From positions 7,648,274 to 7,712,273 of the forward strand of contig NZ_CP026498.1 of assembly GCF_002953255.1 (NCBI RefSeq): a stretch of 64,000 bases of DNA, read 5' to 3'. The position numbers and the translations under genes are program-made. The notes under the pieces were generated by a model. It was given only the letters and a program-made list of their open reading frames with translations, had not been told where the DNA came from and did no database searches. Below, one piece after another: positions 1-7,971 of the stretch (positions within the stretch are counted from its first letter, which is position 1; each line of letters opens with the position of its first letter). Source of the stretch: Streptomyces sp. CB01881 (GTDB lineage: Bacteria > Actinomycetota > Actinomycetes > Streptomycetales > Streptomycetaceae).

Positions 1-2
1 CG

Positions 3-926
3 GCCCGGGTCTGGCCCTCGGGCGGTGAGCGTCCCGGCTCGTCCAACCTCAACTGGACCGTCGGGCGGACCGTGCCCAACCAGGTGGTGGTGCCGGTGGG
101 CGACGACGGTCGCGTCAAGCTCTACAACTCGTCCGGGGACACGGCACACCTGATCGCCGACGTCTTCGGCTACTACTCCGCGGAGCCCTCCGGCGCAGCC
201 TTCACCGCGGTCGCGCCGTCCCGGCTGCTGGACACGCGGGCGGCGGTGGGGCGTCCGGGCACGGATCCGGTGCCGGCCTTCGGCGAGGTGACGTTGCAGG
301 TCGCCGGTCGTGCGGGTGTGCCGCAGACCGGGGTGAGGGCCGTGGTGCTGAACGTGACGGTGACCGAGCCGAAGGCCGACGGCCACCTGACGGTGTGGCC
401 CTCGGGCGGTGAGCGGCCCGACTCGTCCAACCTCAACTGGACCGCCGGGCTCACCGTCCCGAACCACGTGGTGGTGCCGGTGGGCGCGGACGGCAGGGTG
501 AAGCTGTTCAACGCGGCGGGGGACACGACCCACCTGATCGCCGACGTCTTCGGCTACTACTCCGACGACCCGGCCGCCGCCACCTTCCACAGCGCCGGAC
601 CCAAGCGGATGTTCGACACCCGGACCACCGGCGCGGTCGCGCCGGGCGCGAGCACCACGCTCGACCTGTCCGGCAGCCGCGACCTCGCCCACGCCAAGGC
701 CGTGGTGCTGAACGTGACGGTGACCGAGCCGACGGACGCCGGGCACCTGACGGTCTGGCCGTCGGGCACCGCGCGCCCGGACGCGTCCAACCTCAACTGG
801 ACGCAGGGCAGGACCGTGGCCAACCTGGTGACCGTCCCGGTCGGCGCCGACGGCAAGGTGGAGTTCGCCAACCGCAGCGGGGGCTCCACCCAGGTGATCG
901 TCGACCTCCTCGGCTACTTCGGCTGA
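3..926 (+). CDS. Secreted actinobacterial repeat protein, C-terminal part (5' end outside window)
   Basis: The reading frame is open from base 3 and ends at TGA 924-926, so the start lies upstream of the window. It encodes one partial and two full copies of a repeat of about 120 residues. Each copy starts with an [LF]DTR motif, continues with VVLNVTVTEP, LTVWPSG, SNLNW and VPVGADG[RK]V, and ends with a [DV]xxGYY/GYF strand. This beta-rich repeat is common in the C-terminal parts of Streptomyces exported proteins, so a secreted or surface location is likely; that is family knowledge, not visible here because the signal peptide is outside the window. The catalytic or binding partner domain is unknown. 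A strong hairpin follows the stop. Confidence 0.75.
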   Translation, partial: ARVWPSGGERPGSSNLNWTVGRTVPNQVVVPVGDDGRVKLYNSSGDTAHLIADVFGYYSAEPSGAAFTAVAPSRLLDTRAAVGRPGTDPVPAFGEVTLQVAGRAGVPQTGVRAVVLNVTVTEPKADGHLTVWPSGGERPDSSNLNWTAGLTVPNHVVVPVGADGRVKLFNAAGDTTHLIADVFGYYSDDPAAATFHSAGPKRMFDTRTTGAVAPGASTTLDLSGSRDLAHAKAVVLNVTVTEPTDAGHLTVWPSGTARPDASNLNWTQGRTVANLVTVPVGADGKVEFANRSGGSTQVIVDLLGYFG

Positions 927-947
927 CGGGGCGTCGCCCGGTACCGG

Positions 948-977
948 CGGGCCCCGGGGCATTGCCCCCGGGGCCCG
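948..977 (+). terminator. Hairpin terminator after the repeat protein
   Basis: Perfect 12-bp stem (948-959 with 966-977) and a 6-nt loop, starting about 20 nt after the stop of the repeat-protein gene. No T-tract follows, as is usual for Streptomyces hairpin terminators. Confidence 0.7.
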
Positions 978-1069
978 TCCCGTCCCGGCCGGATCCCCGT
1001 GGTCCGCTGTGACGTATCAGCCACGCCCGCACACGCGGCGTACGCTTCGCTTTGCGATAACCTGACGCG

Positions 1070-1091
1070 GGTCTCTCGATGTCGAGAGACC
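1070..1091. promoter_or_regulatory. 22-bp palindrome in the mdh leader, candidate operator
   Basis: GGTCTCTCGA and its reverse complement are separated by two bases. The palindrome lies about 60 nt upstream of the mdh start and just downstream of a possible -10 element (GATAAC at 1056-1061). It could be an operator or a 5' UTR stem-loop. No T-tract follows and a gene begins after it, so a terminator role is less likely. The regulator is not known from the sequence. Confidence 0.5.
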
Positions 1092-1153
1092 ATCCTCGGC
1101 TCCAGTGCGCCGGTGTGCCTGGGGCACCTGGCGATTTGCTGGAGAAGGTAGAA

Positions 1154-2146
1154 ATGACCCGCACCCCCGTCAACGTCACCATCACCGGAGCGGCCGGCCA
1201 GATCGGCTACGCGCTGCTCTTCCGCATCGCCTCGGGCCACCTGCTCGGCGCCGACGTGCCGGTGAACCTGCGCCTCCTGGAGATCCCGCAGGGCCTCAAG
1301 GCCGCCGAGGGCACCGCGATGGAGCTCGTCGACTGCGCGTTCCCGCTGCTGCGCGACATCAAGATCACCGCTGACCCCAACGAGGCCTTCGACGGCGCCA
1401 ACGTCGCGCTGCTGGTCGGCGCCCGTCCGCGCACCGCGGGCATGGAGCGCGGCGACCTGCTCCAGGCCAACGGCGGCATCTTCGGCCCGCAGGGCAAGGC
1501 CATCAACGACAACGCCGCGGACGACATCAAGGTCCTGGTCGTCGGCAACCCGGCCAACACCAACGCCCTGATCGCCCAGCGCAACGCCCCGGACGTCCCG
1601 GCCGAGCGCTTCACCGCGATGACCCGCCTGGACCACAACCGGGCCCTCGGCCAGCTGGCCCAGAAGACCGGTGCCGGCGTCGCCGACATCAAGAAGGTCA
1701 CCATCTGGGGCAACCACTCCGCCACCCAGTACCCGGACATCTTCCAGGCCGAGATCGCCGGCAAGCCGGCCTTCGAGGCCGTCGGCGGCGACCAGGCCTG
1801 GCTGGAGGGCGACTTCATCCCGACCGTGGCCAAGCGCGGCGCGGCCATCATCGACGCCCGTGGCGCCTCCTCGGCCGCCTCGGCCGCCAACGCCGCCATC
1901 GACCACGTGTACACCTGGGTCAACGGCACCGCCGAGGGCGACTGGACCTCCATGGGCGTCGTCTCCGACGGCTCCTACGGTGTCCCGGCCGGCCTGATCT
2001 CCTCCTTCCCGGTCACCACCAAGGACGGCAAGTTCGAGATCGTCCAGGGCCTGGAGATCTCCGACTTCTCCCGCGGCCGCATCGACGCCTCGGTCAACGA
2101 GCTGGTCGAGGAGCGCGACGCGGTCCAGGCCCTCGGCCTGATCTGA
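1154..2146 (+). CDS. mdh: Malate dehydrogenase
   Basis: NAD-dependent malate dehydrogenase (malate + NAD+ to oxaloacetate + NADH), a cytosolic TCA-cycle enzyme. The 330-residue product is the usual size for the Streptomyces enzyme. The Rossmann loop GAAGQIG is at residues 12-18, substrate arginines lie in the RPR and MTRLDHNR segments, and the catalytic histidine is His188 in IWGNHSATQYPD. The ATG at 1154 was chosen because GGAGAAGG lies 6 nt upstream and the NAD-binding strand begins a few residues later; an upstream in-frame ATG at 1079 falls inside the leader palindrome. A terminator follows directly, so it is probably monocistronic. Confidence 0.97.
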   Translation: MTRTPVNVTITGAAGQIGYALLFRIASGHLLGADVPVNLRLLEIPQGLKAAEGTAMELVDCAFPLLRDIKITADPNEAFDGANVALLVGARPRTAGMERGDLLQANGGIFGPQGKAINDNAADDIKVLVVGNPANTNALIAQRNAPDVPAERFTAMTRLDHNRALGQLAQKTGAGVADIKKVTIWGNHSATQYPDIFQAEIAGKPAFEAVGGDQAWLEGDFIPTVAKRGAAIIDARGASSAASAANAAIDHVYTWVNGTAEGDWTSMGVVSDGSYGVPAGLISSFPVTTKDGKFEIVQGLEISDFSRGRIDASVNELVEERDAVQALGLI

Positions 2147-2183
2147 TCCGACCTGCTCCGAGCGCAACAGCGCCGAGCCACGC

Positions 2184-2221
2184 ACGGCCCGCCGTCTCCC
2201 TCCCGGGAGGCGGCGGGCCGT
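2184..2221 (+). terminator. Hairpin terminator after mdh
   Basis: 17-bp stem with one G.T wobble and a short loop (ACGGCCCGCCG paired with CGGCGGGCCGT plus CTCCC/GGGAG), 37 nt after the mdh stop. Confidence 0.8.
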
Positions 2222-2226
2222 CGCTC

Positions 2227-2240
2227 TACACTGACCCCCC
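2227..2240 (+). promoter_or_regulatory. Likely -10 box for leaderless start of the CBS-domain gene
   Basis: TACACT at 2227-2232 lies 8 nt before the GTG at 2241. No Shine-Dalgarno sequence is present in between (only C-rich bases). This spacing matches the leaderless mRNAs common in Streptomyces. Confidence 0.5.
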
Positions 2241-3563
2241 GTGAGTGAAACCATTGAGGACGCGGCGCTCGTTCTCGTCTTCATCATGCTGGGCGGCCTC
2301 TTCAACGTCGCCGAGATCTCGCTGATCTCCCTGCGGGAGGGCCAGATCCGGTCGCTGGAGGCGCGCGGCACCCGTCGCGCCGCCCGGGCGGCGCACCTGG
2401 CGGCCGACCCGAACCGCTTCCTGGCCGCCGTCCAGGTCGGAGTGACCTGCATGGGCTTCCTGTCCGCGGCCTTCGGCGCGGACACCCTGGCGGGCAAGCT
2501 GGCCCCGGTGTTCGTCCGGGCCGGCCTCTCCGAGGGCGTCGCCGACGCGGTCTCGCTGGTCGGCCTGACCCTGGTGATCAGCTACGTCTCGCTGGTGCTC
2601 GGCGAGCTCACCCCGAAGCGGATCGGCCTCCAGCGCGCCGACTCCATCGCGCTGCTGGCCGCCCCGGTGGTGGACGTGATGTCGGTGGTGCTGCGCCCGG
2701 TGATCTGGCTGCTCGGCCACTCCACCAACCTGATGGTCCGCCTGTTCGGCGGCGACCCGGCCGCCGGGCGCGGGTCGATGAGCTCCGAGGAACTGCGCGG
2801 CCTGGTCGCCGCCAACACCGAACTCGGCAGCGACGAAAGGGCGTTGATCGCCGACGTGTTCTCCGCGGGGGAGCGCCAGCTGCGCGAGGTGATGGTCCCG
2901 CGCACCGAGGTGACCTTCCTGGACGCCGAGCGCCCGCTCGCCGAGGTCCGCGAACAGGCGAGCTCCTCGCCGCACTCCCGCTACCCGGTGGTCGAGGGCA
3001 GCTACGACGCCGTGACCGGCTTCGTCCACGTCCGCGACCTGTACGGGGCCCGTGGCGAGCAGGCCGCGAAGGTCCGCGACCTGGCCCGCCCGGTCAAGCT
3101 GCTGCCCGGCACCAAGCGGGTGCTGGAGGCGATGGGCGAGATGCGCCGGGAGGGCCACCACCTGGCCATCGTGGTCGACGAGTACGGCGGCACCGCGGGC
3201 ATCGTCACCCTGGAGGACCTGGTCGAGGAGGTGATCGGCGAGATCCGGGACGAGTACGACCGGCCGGAGACCGCCACCACCCGCCGGCTGGCCGGCGGCG
3301 GCATGGAGCTCGACGGCCTGCTGAACCTCGGCGACTTCACCGAGGAGACCGGCGTCACCCTGCCCGAGGGGCCGTACGAGACGGTGGCCGGCTGCCTGGT
3401 CGCCGCGCTGGGCCGGCTGCCGGCCGACGGCGACCAGGTCAGGATCCCGGTCGGCGCCGAGGAGGTGCGCCTGACGGTGGCCAAGCTGGAGGGCCGGCGG
3501 ATCGCCCGGGTCAGGGTGAGTGCGGTCACACTGGCAGAACCTCCAGGGGCGGACGTTTCCTGA
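2241..3563 (+). CDS. CNNM/CorC-HlyC family CBS-domain membrane protein
   Basis: A 440-residue membrane protein of the DUF21 (CNNM) - CBS pair - CorC/HlyC C-terminal family, proposed to take part in Mg2+/Co2+ or other ion efflux; the family is often mislabelled 'hemolysin'. The first ~200 residues hold hydrophobic segments (ALVLVFIMLGGLFNVAEIS, the GVTCMGFLSAAFG region, ISYVSLVLGELTPKRIG). Two CBS motifs follow (about 205-340), with the family signature VVDEYGGTAGIVTLEDLVEEVIGEI split across the second. The acidic FAD-like C-terminal domain covers about 355-430. The GTG start follows a -10-like TACACT by 8 nt, which suggests leaderless translation. trpS starts 21 nt downstream, so the two may be co-transcribed. 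Confidence 0.9.
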   Translation: MSETIEDAALVLVFIMLGGLFNVAEISLISLREGQIRSLEARGTRRAARAAHLAADPNRFLAAVQVGVTCMGFLSAAFGADTLAGKLAPVFVRAGLSEGVADAVSLVGLTLVISYVSLVLGELTPKRIGLQRADSIALLAAPVVDVMSVVLRPVIWLLGHSTNLMVRLFGGDPAAGRGSMSSEELRGLVAANTELGSDERALIADVFSAGERQLREVMVPRTEVTFLDAERPLAEVREQASSSPHSRYPVVEGSYDAVTGFVHVRDLYGARGEQAAKVRDLARPVKLLPGTKRVLEAMGEMRREGHHLAIVVDEYGGTAGIVTLEDLVEEVIGEIRDEYDRPETATTRRLAGGGMELDGLLNLGDFTEETGVTLPEGPYETVAGCLVAALGRLPADGDQVRIPVGAEEVRLTVAKLEGRRIARVRVSAVTLAEPPGADVS

Positions 3564-3584
3564 GCGACCGGTGTAACTGGAACA

Positions 3585-4634
3585 ATGGCCCGCATGGTCA
3601 ACGCAGCGGTCACCGGTCCGGTCAAGGACCGTCCCCGGGTGCTCTCCGGCATCCAGCCCACCTCCGGCTCGTTCCACCTCGGCAACTACCTGGGCGCGGT
3701 GCGCCAGTGGGTCGACCTGCAGAAGGAGAACGACGCCTTCTACATGGTGGTCGACCTGCACGCGATCACCGTCTCGCAGGACCCGAAGGAGCTGCGTGAG
3801 AACACCCGGATCTCCGCCGCCCAGCTGCTCGGCGCCGGCCTGGACCCGGACCACTGCACCCTCTTCATCCAGTCGCACGTGCCCGAGCACGCGCAGCTCG
3901 GCTGGGTGATGAACTGCCTCACCGGCTTCGGCGAGGCCTCCCGGATGACCCAGTTCAAGGACAAGTCCGGCCGGCACGGTGCCGACAGCACCACGGTCGG
4001 CCTCTTCACCTACCCGGTCCTCATGGTCGCGGACGTCCTGCTCTACCAGGCCGACGCCGTCCCGGTCGGCGAGGACCAGCGCCAGCACCTGGAGCTCACC
4101 CGGGACCTCGCCGAGCGCTTCAACACCCGCTACAGCCCGACCTTCACGGTGCCGAAGCCGTACATCCTCAAGGAGACGGCGAAGATCCAGGACCTCCAGG
4201 ACCCGGGCGCCAAGATGAGCAAGTCCGCCGCCTCGGACAAGGGTCTGGTCAACCTGCTGGACGACCCGAAGAAGAGCGCCAAGAAGTTCAAGAGCGCCGT
4301 CACCGACACCGGCACCGTCGTCTCCTACGACGAGGCCCAGAAGCCCGGCGTCTCCAACCTGCTGCGCATCCACTCCGCGCTCAGCGGCCAGTCGATCGAC
4401 CAGCTGGTCGAGCACTTCGAGGGCAAGATGTACGGCGCCCTGAAGACCGAGCTGGCCGAGCTGTTCACCGAGTGGGTCACCCCCTTCCAGGAGCGCACCC
4501 GCACCTTCCTGGACGACCCGGCCGAGCTGGACCGGGTGCTGGCGATCGGCGCCGAGAAGGCCCGCGAGGTGGCGTCGCAGACGCTGGAGGCGGTCTACGA
4601 CCGGATCGGCTTCCTTCCGGCCGCCAAGCGGTGA
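3585..4634 (+). CDS. trpS: Tryptophanyl-tRNA synthetase
   Basis: Class I aminoacyl-tRNA synthetase that charges tRNA-Trp in the cytosol. The HIGH-type motif is HLGN at residues 31-34 (SGSFHLGNYLGAV) and the KMSKS loop is at 210-214. The 349-residue length is normal for bacterial TrpRS. The ATG at 3585 gives a short N-terminal tail; a second ATG at 3594 is equally possible. The stop TGA (4632-4634) overlaps the GTG start of the following 2'-5' RNA ligase-like gene, so the two are translationally coupled. Streptomyces often have a second, inducible TrpRS; nothing here suggests regulation by tryptophan, so this looks like the housekeeping copy. Confidence 0.96.
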   Translation: MARMVNAAVTGPVKDRPRVLSGIQPTSGSFHLGNYLGAVRQWVDLQKENDAFYMVVDLHAITVSQDPKELRENTRISAAQLLGAGLDPDHCTLFIQSHVPEHAQLGWVMNCLTGFGEASRMTQFKDKSGRHGADSTTVGLFTYPVLMVADVLLYQADAVPVGEDQRQHLELTRDLAERFNTRYSPTFTVPKPYILKETAKIQDLQDPGAKMSKSAASDKGLVNLLDDPKKSAKKFKSAVTDTGTVVSYDEAQKPGVSNLLRIHSALSGQSIDQLVEHFEGKMYGALKTELAELFTEWVTPFQERTRTFLDDPAELDRVLAIGAEKAREVASQTLEAVYDRIGFLPAAKR

Positions 4635-5185
4635 CTCCGCTGACGCGACTGCCCGATGGTGAGCGGCTCCCCGAGCTGCTCACCATCGGCGTGTCCGTGA
4701 GCGTCCCGGAGCCGTTCGGCTCGGCGATCCAGGACACGCGGGCCGGGCACGGCGACCCGCAGGCCCGGTCGATACCCACGCACGTCACCCTGCTGCCGCC
4801 GACCGAGGTGGCGGCCGCGGACCTGCCGAAGATCGAGGAGCACCTGGCGCAGGTCGCCGGCGGGCACCGGCCGTTCCGGATGCTGCTGCAGGGCGGCGGC
4901 ACCTTCCGCCCGGTCTCCCCGGTGGTCTTCGTCCGGGTCGAGGAGGGCGCGCAGGAGTGCCGGCTGCTGGAGGCGGACATCCGTTCCGGCCCGCTGGCCC
5001 GGGAGCTGGCGTTCCCGTACCACCCGCACGTCACGGTGGCGCACGGTCTGCCGGAGGACGTCCTGGACCAGGCGTACGAGCAGGCCAGGGGCTTCCGGGC
5101 GGCCTTCACGGTGCCGGGCTTCAGCCTCTCGCGGTTCGACGCCGACGAGGTCTGGCGGCCCTGGCGGTCCTACGCGTTCTCCTGA
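4631..5185 (+). CDS. 2'-5' RNA ligase / cyclic phosphodiesterase family protein
   Basis: A 184-residue protein of the 2H phosphoesterase (LigT/2'-5' RNA ligase) superfamily. The two diagnostic HxT/S motifs are HVT at residues 51-53 (THVTLLPP) and HVT at 133-135 (HPHVTVAHG), spaced as in a bilobed 2H fold. The natural substrate of bacterial members is usually unknown; cyclic phosphodiesterase activity is typical. The GTG start at 4631 overlaps the trpS stop (GTGA), which points to coupling with the synthetase and perhaps a role in tRNA or RNA metabolism (inference). Its stop lies only 7 nt from the stop of the convergent transferase gene. Confidence 0.85.
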   Translation: MTPLTRLPDGERLPELLTIGVSVSVPEPFGSAIQDTRAGHGDPQARSIPTHVTLLPPTEVAAADLPKIEEHLAQVAGGHRPFRMLLQGGGTFRPVSPVVFVRVEEGAQECRLLEADIRSGPLARELAFPYHPHVTVAHGLPEDVLDQAYEQARGFRAAFTVPGFSLSRFDADEVWRPWRSYAFS

Positions 5186-5192
5186 CGGGCGC

Positions 5193-7691
5193 TCAGTCCC
5201 CGCGCCCGAGTTCGAGCATCCGGTCGACCACGCGGCGGGCGGCGGCGCCGTCGTCCAGCCCGCAGTGCGTGTCCCGGAAACGGCGGTAGCGCTCCTCGTA
5301 CCCGGCGGGCAGGGCGCCGCCGCCGTCGGCGAGTTCGCGCAGCCCGGCGAGCAGCCCGGCCGAGGTGGGGACGAGCGGTCCGGGGGCCTGCGGCTCGAAG
5401 TCGAAGTAGAAGCCGCGCAGGGTGTCCCGGTAGTGCTCCAGGTCGTAGGTGAAGAAGAGCACCGGGCGGCCGGTGATCACGAAGTCGAACATGATCGACG
5501 AGTAGTCGGTGACCAGCACGTCCGCGATCAGCAGCAGCTCCTGCACGTCGGGGTAGTCGCCGCAGTCGTACAGGAAGCCGTCGCCGGCGCCGGGCAGCGG
5601 CTCGCGTACGTGCACGTGCGGGCGGACCAGCAGCACGTGGTCGCCGCCGAGGGCGCGCCGGGCGTGGTCGAGGTCGATCCGCAGGTCCAGCCGGAAGCCG
5701 TCGCCGTCGCCGCGCTGCTGGTCCTCGCGCCAGGTCGGGGCGTACAGCACGACCCGCTTGCCGTCGGGGATGCCGAGCCGGCGCCGGACGGCCGCGGCGT
5801 GCCCGGCGTCCGGCCGGGCCAGCACGTCGCCGCGCGGGTAGCCGGCCTCCAGGATCTCGCCGTCGTAGCGGAAGGCCCGGCGCAGGATCGGGGTGGCGAA
5901 CGCGCTGGGGGAGAGCAGCAGGCTCCACTGCGGGGTCTCGCGGTCGAGCGCCTCCAGGTAACCGTGGTCGGCCAGCCAGGGGTTGTCGACGTCGTGGGCG
6001 ATCCGCTTGAGCAGGGAGCCGTGCCAGGTCTGCACGACCACCTGGCCGGGGCGGCGCTCCAGGAAGTCCGGGAAGTGGGTGTTGCCGACCAGGTAACGGC
6101 TGGTGGCCAGCGCCCGGTACCACTCCGGGCTCCAGATCCGTACCGCGCGGACCCCGGCGGGTAGCTCGGCCTGGGCGTCGTCGACCACCCAGAGGTGCTC
6201 CAGCGGGGCGCCGCGCCGGGCGAGTTCGGCGTGCACGGCGCGCGGTGAGTCGGAGTAGCCGCGGCCGCCGAACACGTCGTACAGCACGGCCTCGCGCAGC
6301 GGCTCGCGGCGGGCGGCGGGGTAGCCGTCGGTGCGCTGGCGGGCCTGGGTCCAGGCGCTGCGCTCGGTGGCGCTGAGCACCGGCGTGGAGTCCACCAGCA
6401 GGGTGTCGTGCCAGCGGCGCTGGAGCAGGATCCGCTTGCCGCCGGCCCGGGTGGTGGCGGGCAGGGCCGGCAGGACGGTGGGGGCGGCGATGAGCGGCCG
6501 CTGCGGGCCGTGGTGGCCGGCCGGCCGCAGCGAGGCCTCCCAGACGCCCTTGCGCAGCGGCAGAGTGGTGCCGTCGGAGCCGGTGCGGGTGGCGGGGAGC
6601 CGGATCCGGAACCGGCCGTCGTCGCCGTGCTCCACCGGGTGGCGGACCTCGCGGGCGGTGCCGCTGTGGCGCAGGACCAGTTCGAGCGGGCCGTCGCAGG
6701 GGCAGTGGCCGGTGAGTTCGAAGCCCTCCGCCCGGACCGCTATCCGCTCGACGTAGCCGGCGGCGGGCTGGACGCAGAACTGGAGCCGGCCGTCGGCCAG
6801 GTGCTTGAGGTAGAGCGCCCGGTCCTGCCGGCCGGGCAGCGGGTGCTGACCGGCCACCGGACCGCCGCGCTCGTCCAGGGTGAGCTGCTCGGCGGAGCCG
6901 TCCGGGCGCAGCAGCTCGGCGTCCCAGTGCTCCAGGTCGGCGGCGCCGCGCCCGTCGGCGGTGAACGGCCGGTACGGCAGGTGGACGGCGAAGGTGTTGC
7001 CGGTGCGGGCGACCGGTCGTTCGAGGACGGCGTCGCTCTCCCGGTGGCGCAGCCGCAGGAGGGTCCCGGCCGGACAGTGGTCGGCGGTGCCGCGCAGGTC
7101 GAGGCCGTCGGGGTCGGGGACGGCGTGGGTGAGCCGGACGCCGGGGCGTTCGAGCCGCAGCCGCAGCCGGCCGTCGGCGAAGTACGGCTGGAGCCGGACG
7201 TCGTGGTCGACCCAGCGGGCGGGCGGGTACTCGCCGGAGCCGCACCAGTACGGGCCGAGGGCGCCGTACTGGCGGCGCAGCCGGGTGGGCCGGGGGCGGG
7301 TGAAGAGGGTGGTCTCGATCTGCCAGTCGCCGAGCAGCCACTCCTCGCCGCGGCGCAGCCGGCGCGGCTCGATCAGGGCGGTGAAGCCGGACCAGTCGTG
7401 GTTGCGGTCGGGTTGCGCGCTGTCGTCGGTCACCTCGGGCAGCCGCCGGGGTCTGGACCGGAGGTGGACGGGCGGCTCGTCCTCGCCGCGGTGCAGGGTG
7501 AGCCAGGTCCAGGCGGAGCCGGGGCGGGCGGTGTCCAGGTCGTCGGGGCGGGCGAAGCCGGTGAGTTCGAGCCCGCGGGCGGTCCAGCGGGCGCGCAGCA
7601 GGCCGAACGCGGCGTCCTCGTCGCCCGGGGGCAGGCCGTCGCTCGCCCGGGGGTCGGCGTGCGGCAGGACGAGCCGGGTGAGGACTGGCAT
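5193..7691 (-). CDS. CDP-glycerol:poly(glycerophosphate) glycerophosphotransferase family protein
   Basis: An 832-residue TagF/TarL-type transferase, expected at the inner face of the membrane where it would polymerise or prime a teichoic-acid-like wall glycopolymer from CDP-activated polyol. The C-terminal ~380 residues carry the Glyphos_transf fold: VLYDVFGGRGYSDSPRA, QVVVQTWHGSLLKRI, VVLYAPTWRED and the nucleotide-binding VTDYSSIMFDF. The N-terminal ~430 residues resemble the central beta-rich region of the neighbouring 7972-11544 protein, so the two are paralogues. No GT2 domain is present. ATG 7691 was chosen for GAAGGG about 8 nt upstream; an upstream ATG at 7724 is possible. It lies in the same direction as the next gene but is separated from it by a hairpin. 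Confidence 0.85.
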   Translation of the reverse strand: MPVLTRLVLPHADPRASDGLPPGDEDAAFGLLRARWTARGLELTGFARPDDLDTARPGSAWTWLTLHRGEDEPPVHLRSRPRRLPEVTDDSAQPDRNHDWSGFTALIEPRRLRRGEEWLLGDWQIETTLFTRPRPTRLRRQYGALGPYWCGSGEYPPARWVDHDVRLQPYFADGRLRLRLERPGVRLTHAVPDPDGLDLRGTADHCPAGTLLRLRHRESDAVLERPVARTGNTFAVHLPYRPFTADGRGAADLEHWDAELLRPDGSAEQLTLDERGGPVAGQHPLPGRQDRALYLKHLADGRLQFCVQPAAGYVERIAVRAEGFELTGHCPCDGPLELVLRHSGTAREVRHPVEHGDDGRFRIRLPATRTGSDGTTLPLRKGVWEASLRPAGHHGPQRPLIAAPTVLPALPATTRAGGKRILLQRRWHDTLLVDSTPVLSATERSAWTQARQRTDGYPAARREPLREAVLYDVFGGRGYSDSPRAVHAELARRGAPLEHLWVVDDAQAELPAGVRAVRIWSPEWYRALATSRYLVGNTHFPDFLERRPGQVVVQTWHGSLLKRIAHDVDNPWLADHGYLEALDRETPQWSLLLSPSAFATPILRRAFRYDGEILEAGYPRGDVLARPDAGHAAAVRRRLGIPDGKRVVLYAPTWREDQQRGDGDGFRLDLRIDLDHARRALGGDHVLLVRPHVHVREPLPGAGDGFLYDCGDYPDVQELLLIADVLVTDYSSIMFDFVITGRPVLFFTYDLEHYRDTLRGFYFDFEPQAPGPLVPTSAGLLAGLRELADGGGALPAGYEERYRRFRDTHCGLDDGAAARRVVDRMLELGRGD

Positions 7692-7919
7692 GCAGTGGCC
7701 CTTCGGGACGGGGTCCCGGTCCATGGCGGTGGTCCGGGAGGCCTTCGTGCCGAGGGGGAGGTCGGACGGGGGCCGAATCGATATCCCATACCGAAAGGAC
7801 ATGCGGGGTCAACTGTACGGTCCGGCGGATTTGCTGGGAGATTCGCTTGCGAAACGTGAGTTCGAGGGCAATGCGGCCGCAAAGGACGGGTACTGCCCAG
7901 GTAACTCCCAGAAAGCCCG

Positions 7920-7954
7920 GAGGCGCCCGTCGCGAACCACGCGTCGGGCGCCTC
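7920..7954 (-). terminator. Hairpin terminator after the GT2-TagF fusion gene
   Basis: 14-bp stem with one mismatch (GAGGCGCCCGTCGC paired with GCGTCGGGCGCCTC), loop of 7 nt, located 18 nt downstream of the minus-strand stop at 7972. Confidence 0.75.
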
Positions 7955-7971
7955 GGGGCGGTGCCGGCGGA

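Noticed and set aside
2226..4415. 729-codon minus-strand frame opposite the CBS-domain gene and trpS
   Set aside because: It is a codon-bias shadow: low-complexity Asp/Gly/Val/Arg composition, no motif, and it spans two well-supported plus-strand genes.
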